This document shows positions 42,866-52,198 of a stretch of 64,000 bases of DNA, one piece after another; positions within the stretch are counted from its first letter, which is position 1, and the number at the start of each line of letters is the position of its first letter. Source of the stretch: Terriglobales bacterium (GTDB lineage Bacteria; Acidobacteriota; Terriglobia; Terriglobales; Acidobacteriaceae); the NCBI GenBank assembly GCA_035764005.1, contig DASTZZ010000005.1, positions 1-64,000 of the forward strand, read 5' to 3'. The translations under genes were made by a program, and so were the position numbers. The notes beneath the pieces are model-generated. The model searched no databases, was not told the origin of the DNA, and saw only the letters and a program-made list of their open reading frames with translations.

Positions 42866-44155
42866 TTGACGATCAAGGCCGTGCGCGGCACGCGCGATCT
42901 GCTGCCACCGGAGACTGCGCTGTGGAACCGCGTGGAACAGACTGCGCGCGAGGTCTTCGCGCTCTACAACTTCTCGGAAATTCGCACTCCCATTTTTGAA
43001 GATACGCAGCTCTTTGCTCGCGGAGTCGGTGAAGCTACCGACATCGTCTCGAAGGAGATGTACACATGGGAAGACCGGGCTCGCGCGCAATCCGAGAAAG
43101 CGCAGTCTCTGACACTGCGGCCGGAAAACACAGCCGGCGTTGTGCGCGCCTACATCGAGCACAAGCTATGGGAACGTCCCGGACTGCAGAAGCTGTACTA
43201 CATCGGCCCGCAGTTTCGCCGCGAGCGTCCGCAGAAGGGAAGATATCGACAGTTCTACCAAATCGGTGCTGAGGTAATTGGACCTCCTACGGCGGGAAGC
43301 GAGTCGCCTGCGCGCGATGCTGAAGTTCTGCAGATGTTGGTAATGCTGCTGAATCGCTTGCAGATCAAGGATTGGACTCTGCAGTTGAATTCGGTGGGGT
43401 CGTCGAGCAGCCGTCCTGCCTTCAACGAAGCGTTGCGGAAATCGCTGAGCGGAGTGGTCGATCGCATGTGCGCCGATTGCCAGCGCCGTGCGGTGACGAA
43501 TCCCCTGCGTGTCTTTGACTGTAAAGTTCCTGAAGACCAGCCCATCATCGAAAAACTTCCGCGCATTACAGGCTTTCTCGACGAAGCCGATCGCAAACAC
43601 TTCGAGCAAGTTCAAGATATTCTGCGCGCGACGGGTGTTCCATTCGTGATCAACGATCGTCTCGTCCGCGGCCTCGACTACTACACGCGCACCGCTTTCG
43701 AGTTCACGCAGGGTAGCCTCGGAGCTCAGAATGCCATTCTGGGAGGCGGGCGGTACGATGGCCTTTCCGAAGCTCTCGGCGGACCACACGCTCCGGGAAT
43801 CGGGTTTGCCATCGGCGAGGATCGATTCGTGATGGCGTTGGCTGCAACGTCGGGAACAGACGTTCCCGAATCGGTACCACAGGCTTACATTGCTCCACTA
43901 GGTGAAGGGATGAATGTCGCAGCAGCGAAACTGGCTTCTGAGCTTCGGACAGCAGGAGTTCGCGTTGAACTGGGCGACGAGAGTTTCCGGTTAAAGAAAT
44001 CCTTCGAGATCGCCGAGAAGCTGGGGATTGAGAATGTGATCATCGTCGGCGAGGATGAAACTAAGAGCGGCGAATACTCGGTCAAGAATCTCAAGACCGG
44101 CGAGCAGCAGAAGATGGGGACGACGGAGATAGCCGAACGGAACCGGCGGCGGTAG
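42866..44155 (+). CDS. hisS: Histidyl-tRNA synthetase
   Basis: A 429-residue class II synthetase. It starts at TTG 42866 (AVRGTRDLLPPE) with weak SD; motif 2 is QFRRERPQKGRYRQFYQ, the histidine-specific blocks are RGLDYYTRTAFEFT and GGGRYDGLSEALGG, and the anticodon-binding domain ends with IIVGEDETKSGEYSVK. The last residues AERNRRR and the TAG stop lie in the left arm of a palindromic repeat that also follows eutB, so the C-terminus was probably created by the element. Confidence 0.95.
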   Translation: MTIKAVRGTRDLLPPETALWNRVEQTAREVFALYNFSEIRTPIFEDTQLFARGVGEATDIVSKEMYTWEDRARAQSEKAQSLTLRPENTAGVVRAYIEHKLWERPGLQKLYYIGPQFRRERPQKGRYRQFYQIGAEVIGPPTAGSESPARDAEVLQMLVMLLNRLQIKDWTLQLNSVGSSSSRPAFNEALRKSLSGVVDRMCADCQRRAVTNPLRVFDCKVPEDQPIIEKLPRITGFLDEADRKHFEQVQDILRATGVPFVINDRLVRGLDYYTRTAFEFTQGSLGAQNAILGGGRYDGLSEALGGPHAPGIGFAIGEDRFVMALAATSGTDVPESVPQAYIAPLGEGMNVAAAKLASELRTAGVRVELGDESFRLKKSFEIAEKLGIENVIIVGEDETKSGEYSVKNLKTGEQQKMGTTEIAERNRRR

Positions 44156-44272
44156 CCGGTGGGGCAGCCGCGGTTTGTGCGGCTGCGCATGTTTCGAGAC
44201 TGCGCGCAACGTCTGTTAACTCGTTGTTGGGCTTGACGCCCAACAACGACCCACCGGCTACCGCCGCCGGTT
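44138..44272. repeat. REP-like element containing the hisS stop codon
   Basis: Outer arms AACCGGCGGCGGTAGCCGGT (44141-44160) and its complement at 44252-44272 enclose two perfect hairpins: GCAGCCGC/GCGGCTGC at 44164-44186 and GTTGTTGGGC/GCCCAACAAC at 44223-44247. The TAG of hisS (44153-44155) is in the left arm. Confidence 0.85.
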
Positions 44273-44385
44273 CTGTTGCCCGGTACCCCGCAGTTTTTCG
44301 CTATGCGAAGCGTTCAATCTTGCTCCGCTCAGAGTTGGTATGCTGAGTTCACGGGCTGGGCGGCCCATTTGATATCGCGGAATCG

Positions 44386-45372
44386 ATGAGGATCTTCAGC
44401 CAGTCGCGAAACGCCATGGGCACGGTCTTCGCGATCCATCTTTACGCTGAAAGCGAAGCAGAGGCTCTGAGTTTCTTCGAGGTCGCGTTCGAAGAAGTTG
44501 ACCGGCTCGAAGAGACGCTCAGCAAGTTCCGCCTATCGAGCGAGATCTGCCGCATCAACCGGCTTGCGGCATCACAGCCTGTCACTACGGATCCCGAAGT
44601 TTTTTCGCTCGTTGATGAGTCGTTGCGATATTCCGAACAAACCGGCGGTGCATTCGATATTACAGTCGGCCCGCTGATGCGTACCTGGGGGTTCTTTCGC
44701 GCCGAAGGTCACTTTCCCAATATCGATGACCTGAACGCAGCCCGAGAACGTACCGGCTTCGAAAAGATTGTTCTCGATCACGGTACTCGCACGATCCAGT
44801 TTGGTGTTCCCGGAATGGAGCTCGACTTGGGAGCAATTGGGAAAGGCTACGCGGTAGACCGCGCGGTCGATGTTCTTCGTGAGGCAGCCGTAAACGCGGC
44901 GCTGGTGGTCGCAGGGTCCAGCACGGTATATGCCCTAGGAGCTCCGCCGGGAGAACAAGGTTGGAAAGTCCATGTGCCCGATCCACTCGATCGGACGCGC
45001 AAGATTTCCACCGTGAAGCTTCTGGATCAGGCGATCTCGACGTCGGGCAGCTACGAAAAGTTCTTCGAGCTGGACGGGCGAAGGTACTGCCACGTAATGG
45101 ATCCCAGAACGGGAATGCCCGTCGAGGGTGTTGTGCAAACCACGCTGATTGGAACCGATGGAGCGATGACGGACGCGCTCTCGAATGCGCTATTTGTTCT
45201 CGGAGCCGATGGCGACACATTGATTTCGAAATTTCAGTACGTCAGCGCTTTATCCGTGCTGACGGATAGTTCGGCATCACGCATTCTGAAATGGAACTGG
45301 CCGGACGCTGCTATCGAGCGAAGTGAAATTATCGGTTTCAAACCACGGTATGGGAGGGCTCAGGCATCATGA
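44386..45372 (+). CDS. ApbE-like flavin transferase, no signal peptide
   Basis: A 328-residue FAD:protein FMN transferase homologue. Family blocks: RNAMGTVFAIHLY, FDITVGPLMRTWGFF, ELDLGAIGKGYAVDRAV, VVAGSSTVYALG and the acidic YCHVMDPRTGMPV. It lacks the usual lipoprotein signal, so it may act in the cytoplasm. ATGA overlap with the next gene implies co-translation. Confidence 0.9.
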   Translation: MRIFSQSRNAMGTVFAIHLYAESEAEALSFFEVAFEEVDRLEETLSKFRLSSEICRINRLAASQPVTTDPEVFSLVDESLRYSEQTGGAFDITVGPLMRTWGFFRAEGHFPNIDDLNAARERTGFEKIVLDHGTRTIQFGVPGMELDLGAIGKGYAVDRAVDVLREAAVNAALVVAGSSTVYALGAPPGEQGWKVHVPDPLDRTRKISTVKLLDQAISTSGSYEKFFELDGRRYCHVMDPRTGMPVEGVVQTTLIGTDGAMTDALSNALFVLGADGDTLISKFQYVSALSVLTDSSASRILKWNWPDAAIERSEIIGFKPRYGRAQAS

Positions 45373-46607
45373 ATCGGCGGGAGTTTATAGGGCGCACGGC
45401 AGGAGCAGTAGGCGGAGCATTGCTGCTCGGGGGCTCAGAACAACTGTTCAGCGCCCCCTCTGACCAGATAAATCTTGGCATCATTGGTGTCGGCAGCCGC
45501 GGCCAGCAGCTGATGCGTACCTTCCTTCGCGTGCCCGGCGTGCGCTTCGCTGGACTCTGCGACGTCTATGAGCCGCGCTTTTCGGCCGGTCGCAAGATCA
45601 CAGGAGAGAACACGCCCATTTATCACGACCACCGCGAGCTCCTCAATGCGCGCGACATTGACGCGGTAATCGTCTCAACGCCGCTGTCTTTCCACGCCGA
45701 CCACATCACTGCCGTGCTGGAAAGTGGACACCATGTTTACGGCGAAAAGAGCATGGCGCTCACCGTCGATGGATGCAATCGCATTCGAGAGACGGTAAAG
45801 CGCTCGGGCAAGCACTATCAGGTTGGACTCCAATATCACTATGCTCCCTGGTATCGCGAAGTGCTGAGCCGCATCCAGGCCGGCAAGTTGGGCAAGATCA
45901 CGCAGATCTACGCCTATTGGCATCGCAACAACAGTTGGCGACGTCCGGTGCCCGCAGGAGCAGACGAAAAGCTAGCGCGGTTGATCAACTGGAGGCTCTA
46001 CAAGGAATATTCCGGCGGGCTCGTCGCCGAGCTCGGGTCGCATCACATCAACTTCGCAAATGAAGTTTTCGGCGGTATGCCGAAGTCAGTCATTGGCAGC
46101 GGCGGAGTGGATTACTGGAAAGACGGTCGCGAAACCGACGATAACGTACAAGTCACCTACCGCTATCCCAGCGGGCAGACGCTGTTCTTCAGTGCAATCA
46201 CTACCAATCGCCTCGATGGCGATCAGATTCGCGTCTACGGAACCGACGGCAGTGCCGTTCTCACCGAAGCCGATGGAACTATCTACTACGAACCCAAGCG
46301 TCCCGAATCAGCGGTACAGCAGGAAACGATAGTTCAACACGGCATCGTCACTGGCGCAACGTATCGCTCAGAACTTCCGTATCGCGGTGTAGGCGAGCCA
46401 GTCCCGGTTCCAGCCGACAAAATGGGCAGCCCCGATTATCTCGCGTGCGCTTCGTTCATCGATGCCCTACGCGCGAACAAACGTCCTGAAGCAGACGAAG
46501 ACAAAGCCTGGAATGAAGGCATTGCCGTTTGCCTCGGAAACCAGGCGATTGCCCAAGGCCAGCGTTTGAAACTTGACGAGCATCTGGCCAAAGCTGCCGC
46601 TGCTTAG
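45369..46607 (+). CDS. Tat-exported Gfo/Idh/MocA oxidoreductase
   Basis: A 412-residue NAD(P)-binding oxidoreductase with a twin-arginine signal (NRREFIGRTAGAVGGALLLG) after the ATG at 45369. Rossmann motif GIIGVGSRGQQ, then the VYGEKSMALT site where the family has EKP; the catalytic-type SGGLVAELGSHHINFA carries the His pair. It is probably periplasmic and acts on a sugar or inositol-type compound. Coupled to apbE, which may flavinylate a partner rather than this protein. Confidence 0.88.
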   Translation: MNRREFIGRTAGAVGGALLLGGSEQLFSAPSDQINLGIIGVGSRGQQLMRTFLRVPGVRFAGLCDVYEPRFSAGRKITGENTPIYHDHRELLNARDIDAVIVSTPLSFHADHITAVLESGHHVYGEKSMALTVDGCNRIRETVKRSGKHYQVGLQYHYAPWYREVLSRIQAGKLGKITQIYAYWHRNNSWRRPVPAGADEKLARLINWRLYKEYSGGLVAELGSHHINFANEVFGGMPKSVIGSGGVDYWKDGRETDDNVQVTYRYPSGQTLFFSAITTNRLDGDQIRVYGTDGSAVLTEADGTIYYEPKRPESAVQQETIVQHGIVTGATYRSELPYRGVGEPVPVPADKMGSPDYLACASFIDALRANKRPEADEDKAWNEGIAVCLGNQAIAQGQRLKLDEHLAKAAAA

Positions 46608-46676
46608 TACAGAACCGCCGCCAGTTTCGCCGGAGAGCATGGCCAGCCTTACGACCGGCGCTTCCACGGACTCTGC

Positions 46677-46705
46677 GCTCAGCGTTACCGTAACGCTGAG
46701 CTTTT
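46677..46705 (+). terminator. Rho-independent terminator
   Basis: GCTCAGCGTTA-CCG-TAACGCTGAGC then TTTTA, 70 bases after the oxidoreductase stop. Confidence 0.85.
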
Positions 46706-46870
46706 ACCAGCGCTAAAGCGCAATCGTTGAGCGCTCGTTTGGACGACGCTCACGCGTCGCCGCCGATTAAAAGTCGGGGGCTTCCACCTTCGAACCTGTA
46801 CCTGACTCGACAGCTCGCACTTAAGCTTCCTTATTCTCATTCTGCTCAGAAAAAGCCTTAAACTGCTAGT

Positions 46871-48730
46871 TTGGATTCCGCCTCTCAGCCCGAATCTCAT
46901 CCCCGCCGACTTCTCCGGATCCTGCATTACGTCCGCCCGTATTCGCTGGCGGTTCTGGGATCGGTGATTCTGCTGGCCGCGGTGGGTTTGTTTGACGCCT
47001 TCCGGGTTGTGCTCGTCAAGCCGATTTTCGACGGAGTCCTGAAACCTGAGGAACTTACGCGCGATCTGCTGTTGTTCCGCGTTCGAGGACACGATATTTA
47101 CCTGCACCAATTTCTACCCAGCTATTTCCACAACGCCTGGACGATGGTTGCGGTAGCTCTGATCGGGGCCACAGTCCTCAAAGGTATCTGCGATTACCTG
47201 GGCACCTATCTGGTGAGCTATGCCGGGTTCGGAATGATTACCGACCTGCGGAATGAGCTTTTCCAGTCCATCCTGCGCCGGTCACTCGGATTTTTTCAGC
47301 GCCATTCCACGGGAACACTGCTCTCGACCATCATCAACGATGTTGAACGCGTGCAGTATGCGATGTCCACCGTGCTGGGCGAATTTCTTCAGCAGTTGTT
47401 CACCTTGATTTTCACTGCATGCGTGGTGGTGGTCTTTGGGGGGAAACTGGCTTGGGTTCTGGTGCTCTTTATTCCTATCGTCATTGCCTCCGTGCGTCGC
47501 ATCGGACGCAGCGTGCGCCACACGACGAGGAAGGGTCAGGACAAACTCGCGGAAATTCAGCATTTGCTGCACGAGATCATCGCCGGCAATCGCATTGTGA
47601 AAGCATTCAATATGGAGCTGTGGGAGGCGATGCGCTTCCGTGGCGCCTCACGCCGACTCTTCCGTGCGAATCTGCGTTCCGTCAGCGCACAAGCAGTGAG
47701 TTCGCCGTTGATGGACATCATCGGTGCAGTGGCCATCGCTCTGCTGCTATTTATAGGCAGAGACCGCATTCGCGGCGGTTTCATGACTGAAGGTGCATTT
47801 TTTGCCTTCATCGTTGCGGTGTTTAAGCTCTACGATCCGGTTCGCAAGTTCGCGCAGTTTTACAACAACTTCCAGCAGGCGCTCGGCGCTTCGTCGACAA
47901 TCTTCGACTTCATGGAAGTGGAAGACGATGTGAAAGACAAGCCCAACGCCGTCACGCTTCCACCGTTCAGAGACAGCATTCGGTTTGAAGCCGTCGATTT
48001 TTCCTATGACGATGAAGAAAGTGGACGCCAAGTCCTTCGCAACATCAATCTCGAAGTAAAAGCCGGAGAGATTGTTGCGATTGTCGGGCCGAGCGGAGCA
48101 GGGAAGTCCACGCTCGTCCGGTTGCTACCACGCTTCTTCGACGTGAGCACCGGTGCGATTTTGATCGACGGCCACGATCTGCGGGATGTGACCGTCCGCT
48201 CGCTGCGCAATCAGATTGGCCTGGTCACACAGGAAACCGTGCTTTTCAATGACACGGTGCGTAACAATATCGCCTACGGTCGCCCGAATGTTCCGATCGA
48301 ACAGGTGCAGGCTGCGGCCAGAGCCGCACTGGCACACGATTTCATCATGCGTTTGCCTGCCGGTTATGACACTGTAATCGGCGAGCGAGGGATGAGGCTT
48401 TCAGGAGGCGAGCGTCAGCGCATCTCGATTGCTCGCGCTTTGTTGAAAGACTCGCCGATTCTCATTCTCGACGAAGCGACGTCAGCGCTCGATGCCGAGT
48501 CGGAAGTGCTGGTGCAATCTGCGCTGCAGAACCTTCTTCAGAATCGGACTGCATTCGTGATTGCTCATCGGCTCTCGACTGTGCGCAGCGCGAATCGCAT
48601 TATCGTGATGGAGCACGGCACGATCTCCGACATCGGCTCCCACCACGAACTTTTGCAGCGATACGGAACTTATCAACGCCTGTACAATCTCCAGTTCGTT
48701 GAAATCGACAACGTCGCTGCATTGAAATGA
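46871..48730 (+). CDS. MsbA-like ABC exporter
   Basis: A 619-residue fused membrane and ATPase half-transporter. The N-terminal domain has about six helices (YSLAVLGSVILLAAVGLFDAF and so on), the NBD has Walker A VGPSGAGKSTLVRLL, signature LSGGERQRISIARAL, Walker B ILILDEATSALD and the switch IAHRL. It probably flips lipid A or other lipids. Start TTG 46871. YicC follows with a four-base overlap. Confidence 0.92.
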   Translation: MDSASQPESHPRRLLRILHYVRPYSLAVLGSVILLAAVGLFDAFRVVLVKPIFDGVLKPEELTRDLLLFRVRGHDIYLHQFLPSYFHNAWTMVAVALIGATVLKGICDYLGTYLVSYAGFGMITDLRNELFQSILRRSLGFFQRHSTGTLLSTIINDVERVQYAMSTVLGEFLQQLFTLIFTACVVVVFGGKLAWVLVLFIPIVIASVRRIGRSVRHTTRKGQDKLAEIQHLLHEIIAGNRIVKAFNMELWEAMRFRGASRRLFRANLRSVSAQAVSSPLMDIIGAVAIALLLFIGRDRIRGGFMTEGAFFAFIVAVFKLYDPVRKFAQFYNNFQQALGASSTIFDFMEVEDDVKDKPNAVTLPPFRDSIRFEAVDFSYDDEESGRQVLRNINLEVKAGEIVAIVGPSGAGKSTLVRLLPRFFDVSTGAILIDGHDLRDVTVRSLRNQIGLVTQETVLFNDTVRNNIAYGRPNVPIEQVQAAARAALAHDFIMRLPAGYDTVIGERGMRLSGGERQRISIARALLKDSPILILDEATSALDAESEVLVQSALQNLLQNRTAFVIAHRLSTVRSANRIIVMEHGTISDIGSHHELLQRYGTYQRLYNLQFVEIDNVAALK

Positions 48731-49647
48731 GCGGCGAATCACGGGAGCCCACCTCGCGCATGCCTGTCCGATCCATGACCGGATACGCTCAGCTCACGCA
48801 TCAGGTGAACGATCACCTCTCTTTTTCCCTCAGCCTCAAGTCCGTCAACCATCGTTTCCTCGATCTGCATTTCCGCATGCCCGCCGAGGCGAACGGTCTG
48901 GAGCTGAAGATGCGTCGCATGATCAAAGAGAAGATTGCGCGCGGGCACATCGAAGTTGGACTTTCTGTCCAGCACGGAGCTTCCGGCGGATTTCAGTTGA
49001 ATCATGCGCTGGTCGACGGATATGTCCGCGCATTTCAGGAGGCGGCGGAGCGGCTTGGTCTTGTCTCCCAGCCTGATCTGAACGCGGTATTGCGGTTGCC
49101 TGGCGCATTGTCGGGCGACTCCGCTGAAATTGATGACGTGTTGGAGAACACGATCCTTGGGCGTACCGAGCAGTTGATTGAGCGCCTGAATCACATGCGT
49201 GAAGAGGAAGGGCGCGGAATTGAAACGGAACTGCGCGACCGCATGAGGTCCCTGGCTCATGGCGTTTCCGAAATTGGGAAACTGCGGGCGCTAGTCTCGC
49301 GCGCCTACCTCGAAAAAGTTCAATCGCGCATGAACGAGCTTATAGGCGGACACGCCGATCCGGATCGCGTCCTGCAAGAAGCCGCCATGCTGGCCGAGCG
49401 CAGCGACATCCAGGAAGAGGTAGTTCGTCTGGAGAACCACATCAAGCACTTCCATTCGCTGCTCGACTCCGGCGGCGAGGCCGGCAAAAAATTAGACTTC
49501 TTGTTGCAGGAGTTGAATCGGGAAGCGAACACGCTGTTGTCGAAGACGGCAGGAGTGTCAGGCGAAGGTTTGCGGATTACTGAGCTAGGATTATTGATCA
49601 AATCAGAGATCGAGAAAGCACGCGAGCAGGTGCAGAACGTCGAGTGA
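48727..49647 (+). CDS. yicC: YicC-family endoribonuclease
   Basis: About 306 residues with the YicC N-terminus SMTGYAQLTHQ, KSVNHRFLDLHFRMP, and the C-terminal KKLDFLLQELNREANTLLSK. YicC acts in small-RNA decay and cell-division-phase growth. It overlaps the exporter by four bases. An inverted repeat and a CATCGGGTGATCG tail follow before gmk. Confidence 0.93.
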   Translation: MSGESREPTSRMPVRSMTGYAQLTHQVNDHLSFSLSLKSVNHRFLDLHFRMPAEANGLELKMRRMIKEKIARGHIEVGLSVQHGASGGFQLNHALVDGYVRAFQEAAERLGLVSQPDLNAVLRLPGALSGDSAEIDDVLENTILGRTEQLIERLNHMREEEGRGIETELRDRMRSLAHGVSEIGKLRALVSRAYLEKVQSRMNELIGGHADPDRVLQEAAMLAERSDIQEEVVRLENHIKHFHSLLDSGGEAGKKLDFLLQELNREANTLLSKTAGVSGEGLRITELGLLIKSEIEKAREQVQNVE

Positions 49648-49682
49648 GGAAGGATCGAGTCATCGGGTGATCGCACCCTTGG

Positions 49683-49753
49683 GTCAGTACCGTCCGCGGT
49701 AGCGGATGGGTGTACGCGAGACCGACCCATCTGCTACCGCAGACGGTACTGAC
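49683..49753. repeat. 29-bp arm inverted repeat upstream of gmk
   Basis: Arm GTCAGTACCGTCCGCGGTAG... at 49683-49711 and its complement at 49725-49753 with two mismatches, short loop. A single arm recurs at 38572. Confidence 0.9.
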
Positions 49754-49808
49754 TTGGGTCCGCGATGACCCAACCTGCAATAGTGTTTTGGGCTAATACA
49801 CGTCCTTC

Positions 49809-50516
49809 ATGGCTGGCATCCTCTTCATCATCTCGGCTCCCTCAGGCTCAGGGAAATCTACGCTCGTCAACGAGCTGCGCTCGATGGTACCCAATTTAGA
49901 CTTTTCGATTTCATATACGACGCGTCCGCCACGTGGCAGCGAGCAGAACGGCCGCGAATATTACTTCGTCACCCGCGTGGACTTTGAAAAGATGATTGCC
50001 GAAGATCGTTTTCTCGAATACGCAGAGGTCTTCGGCAACTACTATGGGACAGCCTGCCGCTTTCTCGATGAAGCGAAGCAGCGTGGCAAGGACCTGCTGC
50101 TCGATATCGACGTTCAGGGCGCAGCGCAGGTGCGCCAGAAAGTGCTCGACGCAGTGAGCATCTTCGTGATGCCTCCGAACAAGCACATCTTAGAGAGACG
50201 CCTTAGGAATCGCAGCCAAACCGATAAGGTTGACCCCAAGGTAATAGAGCGAAGACTTGAGAACGCGCAAAAGGAGATTGTGAATTACAAAGAATACGGC
50301 TATATTCTCGTGAACGAGATTCTGGACAAGGCAGTCGAAGAGCTGAAGGCCGTCGTCCTCTCCGAGCGAGTTCGTCGATCCGGCAAACAACCCACTCCTG
50401 ACGAATGCAAACTGATTCGTCTTGCGGAAGGTTGTCTGTTGGCCAACAGCCACGAGAGAGTGCGTCCCGTTTTGGAATCCTTCCAGGCCGCTGCGTCCGG
50501 ACCCCAACCCCGCTGA
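49809..50516 (+). CDS. gmk: Guanylate kinase
   Basis: A 235-residue enzyme that phosphorylates GMP to GDP. P-loop SAPSGSGKSTLV, GMP-binding SYTTRPPRGSEQNGREYYFV, then LLDIDVQGAAQVRQK and the C-terminal RRLRNR lid. rpoZ follows closely (14 bases), a common acidobacterial arrangement. Confidence 0.95.
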   Translation: MAGILFIISAPSGSGKSTLVNELRSMVPNLDFSISYTTRPPRGSEQNGREYYFVTRVDFEKMIAEDRFLEYAEVFGNYYGTACRFLDEAKQRGKDLLLDIDVQGAAQVRQKVLDAVSIFVMPPNKHILERRLRNRSQTDKVDPKVIERRLENAQKEIVNYKEYGYILVNEILDKAVEELKAVVLSERVRRSGKQPTPDECKLIRLAEGCLLANSHERVRPVLESFQAAASGPQPR

Positions 50517-50530
50517 GGTACGTCAAAGCA

Positions 50531-50752
50531 ATGGAACCCACGAAAGAGTTCGATAGTAAATATCGCTACATCCTCGTCGCCGCCCGCCGCGCCCGCCAGC
50601 TCCAGAACGGAGCCAGCGCACTGGTCGAGACCAACTCCCGCAAGGCGTGCCGTATCGCCCAGGATGAAATTGAAGCCGGCAAGGTTTCCTACGTCGTGCC
50701 CGAGCATACAGAAGTGACGGAAGTCCCCGCGCCGCAGCCGAGCGAAGAGTAA
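50531..50752 (+). CDS. rpoZ: RNA polymerase omega subunit
   Basis: A 73-residue polypeptide from the ATG at 50531: YRYILVAARRARQLQNGA and KACRIAQDEIEAGKVSYVVP match the omega fold. It follows gmk and precedes coaBC, a typical order. Confidence 0.9.
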   Translation: MEPTKEFDSKYRYILVAARRARQLQNGASALVETNSRKACRIAQDEIEAGKVSYVVPEHTEVTEVPAPQPSEE

Positions 50753-50757
50753 CGTCT

Positions 50758-50902
50758 AAAACCCGACGCGGATTTCGCGGACCCTTCGGGCGCGGATCAA
50801 CGCGGAAGGGAACAGGTTTCTGAAGTTTGTTCGTGGTTTGCTCCGTTCCGAATCATTGCCTTTGATCCGCGTCCCATCCGCGCAATCCGGCGTCGGATTG
50901 CG
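50758..50902. repeat. Degenerate relative of the 40801 inverted repeat
   Basis: CCCGACGCGGATTTCGCGGA (50763-50782) with an imperfect inverted copy around 50864-50902, as in the 53-base arms at 40801. Fills the rpoZ-coaBC gap. Confidence 0.75.
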
Positions 50903-50968
50903 CGTTTGCCTCTCGCGAACCACCAATGCCACGACTCCCTCTCCTACACATACGACTAAAATAGACAC

Positions 50969-52189
50969 ATGAGGGTCGCGCTCGGCGTGTGCGGCGGAAT
51001 CGCTGCCTATAAGGCTTGTGAAATCGTCCGCCTGCTGCAGGATCAGGGCATTCGCGTCCAGGTCATCATGAGCGCCGCCGCCCAGGAATTCGTGCGGCCC
51101 CTTACCTTTGCGGCGCTTTCCGGCGAAAAGGTCATCACAGGTCTTTGGGACGCAGGCGGGCAAGAGCCTAACCTCGATTCCGCCATTGAGCACATCAGCG
51201 TTGCCCAGAACATTGATGCATTAGTGGTCGCGCCATGCACGGCTGACATGATGGCTAAGTTCGCTCATGGTCAGGCGGACGATTTTCTCTCCACTCTCTA
51301 CCTCGCCACGCCTGCTCCTGCAATTGTTGCGCCAGCGATGAACGTCGAAATGTGGAATCACGCGGCGACGCAGGACAATCTTGAGACTCTGCGCAAGCGC
51401 GGCGTTTACGTCGTCGAGCCCGGCAGCGGATACCTTGCCTGCGGAATGGTCGGTGCAGGACGCTTGGCAGAGCCGGCGGAGATCGTCGCCGCTGCTTTGT
51501 CTGCCCTCGGCGTAGTTCGAGATCTCACCGGAGAAACGGTTCTGATCACGGCCGGTCCAACACGCGAGCCAATCGATCCAGTGCGCTTCCTGGGCAATCG
51601 CTCCAGTGGGAAGATGGGATGCGCAATCGCCGAAGCTGCGACTCGTCGCGGGGCAAAAGTGATTCTGGTCTCAGGACCAGTTACAACTGAAACTCCCGAA
51701 GGCGCGGAATTGATTCGCGTGGAGACCGCCGAACAGATGCGCAATGCTGTAATCTCACAGCTTGATCGGGCAACGATCGTGATTTCCGCCGCCGCTGTCT
51801 CCGACTTTCGTGTGCGCGATGCTGCCCAAGACAAAATCAAACGTAGCGGATCGCTCACACTCGAATTAGAACCCACGCCCGACATCCTTGCCGAAGTTTC
51901 GTCTCAGCGCCGCGCCGGACAAGTCCTGATTGGATTCGCAGCAGAGACTTCGAATGCACTCGAGAATGGCCGCGCGAAGCTACGCAAGAAGGCGATCGAT
52001 GCGATCGTAGTGAACGACGTTTCGAAGGCCGGCATCGGCTTCGACTCCGAGCGCAACGAAGTCACCATCATCACTCATGACGAAGAACTCGCAATTCCCG
52101 AAGCGCCGAAGCAGAAAATCGCGCATCGAATTCTCGATGTCGTGCTAAAACTGAAGATGCAGACGGGCAAAGCCGCTCCCGCTCGCTGA
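50969..52189 (+). CDS. coaBC: Bifunctional phosphopantothenate-cysteine ligase/decarboxylase
   Basis: A 406-residue CoA-pathway enzyme. The flavin-binding decarboxylase half begins GVCGGIAAYKACEIV and has SVDxPCTADMMAK-like PCTADMMAKFAHG and the PAMNVEMW motif; the ligase half has LITAGPTREPIDPVRFLGN and ATRRGAKVILVSGP. It makes 4'-phosphopantetheine from phosphopantothenate and cysteine. Followed ten bases later by the UDG. Confidence 0.95.
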   Translation: MRVALGVCGGIAAYKACEIVRLLQDQGIRVQVIMSAAAQEFVRPLTFAALSGEKVITGLWDAGGQEPNLDSAIEHISVAQNIDALVVAPCTADMMAKFAHGQADDFLSTLYLATPAPAIVAPAMNVEMWNHAATQDNLETLRKRGVYVVEPGSGYLACGMVGAGRLAEPAEIVAAALSALGVVRDLTGETVLITAGPTREPIDPVRFLGNRSSGKMGCAIAEAATRRGAKVILVSGPVTTETPEGAELIRVETAEQMRNAVISQLDRATIVISAAAVSDFRVRDAAQDKIKRSGSLTLELEPTPDILAEVSSQRRAGQVLIGFAAETSNALENGRAKLRKKAIDAIVVNDVSKAGIGFDSERNEVTIITHDEELAIPEAPKQKIAHRILDVVLKLKMQTGKAAPAR

Positions 52190-52198
52190 TCTTGATTC

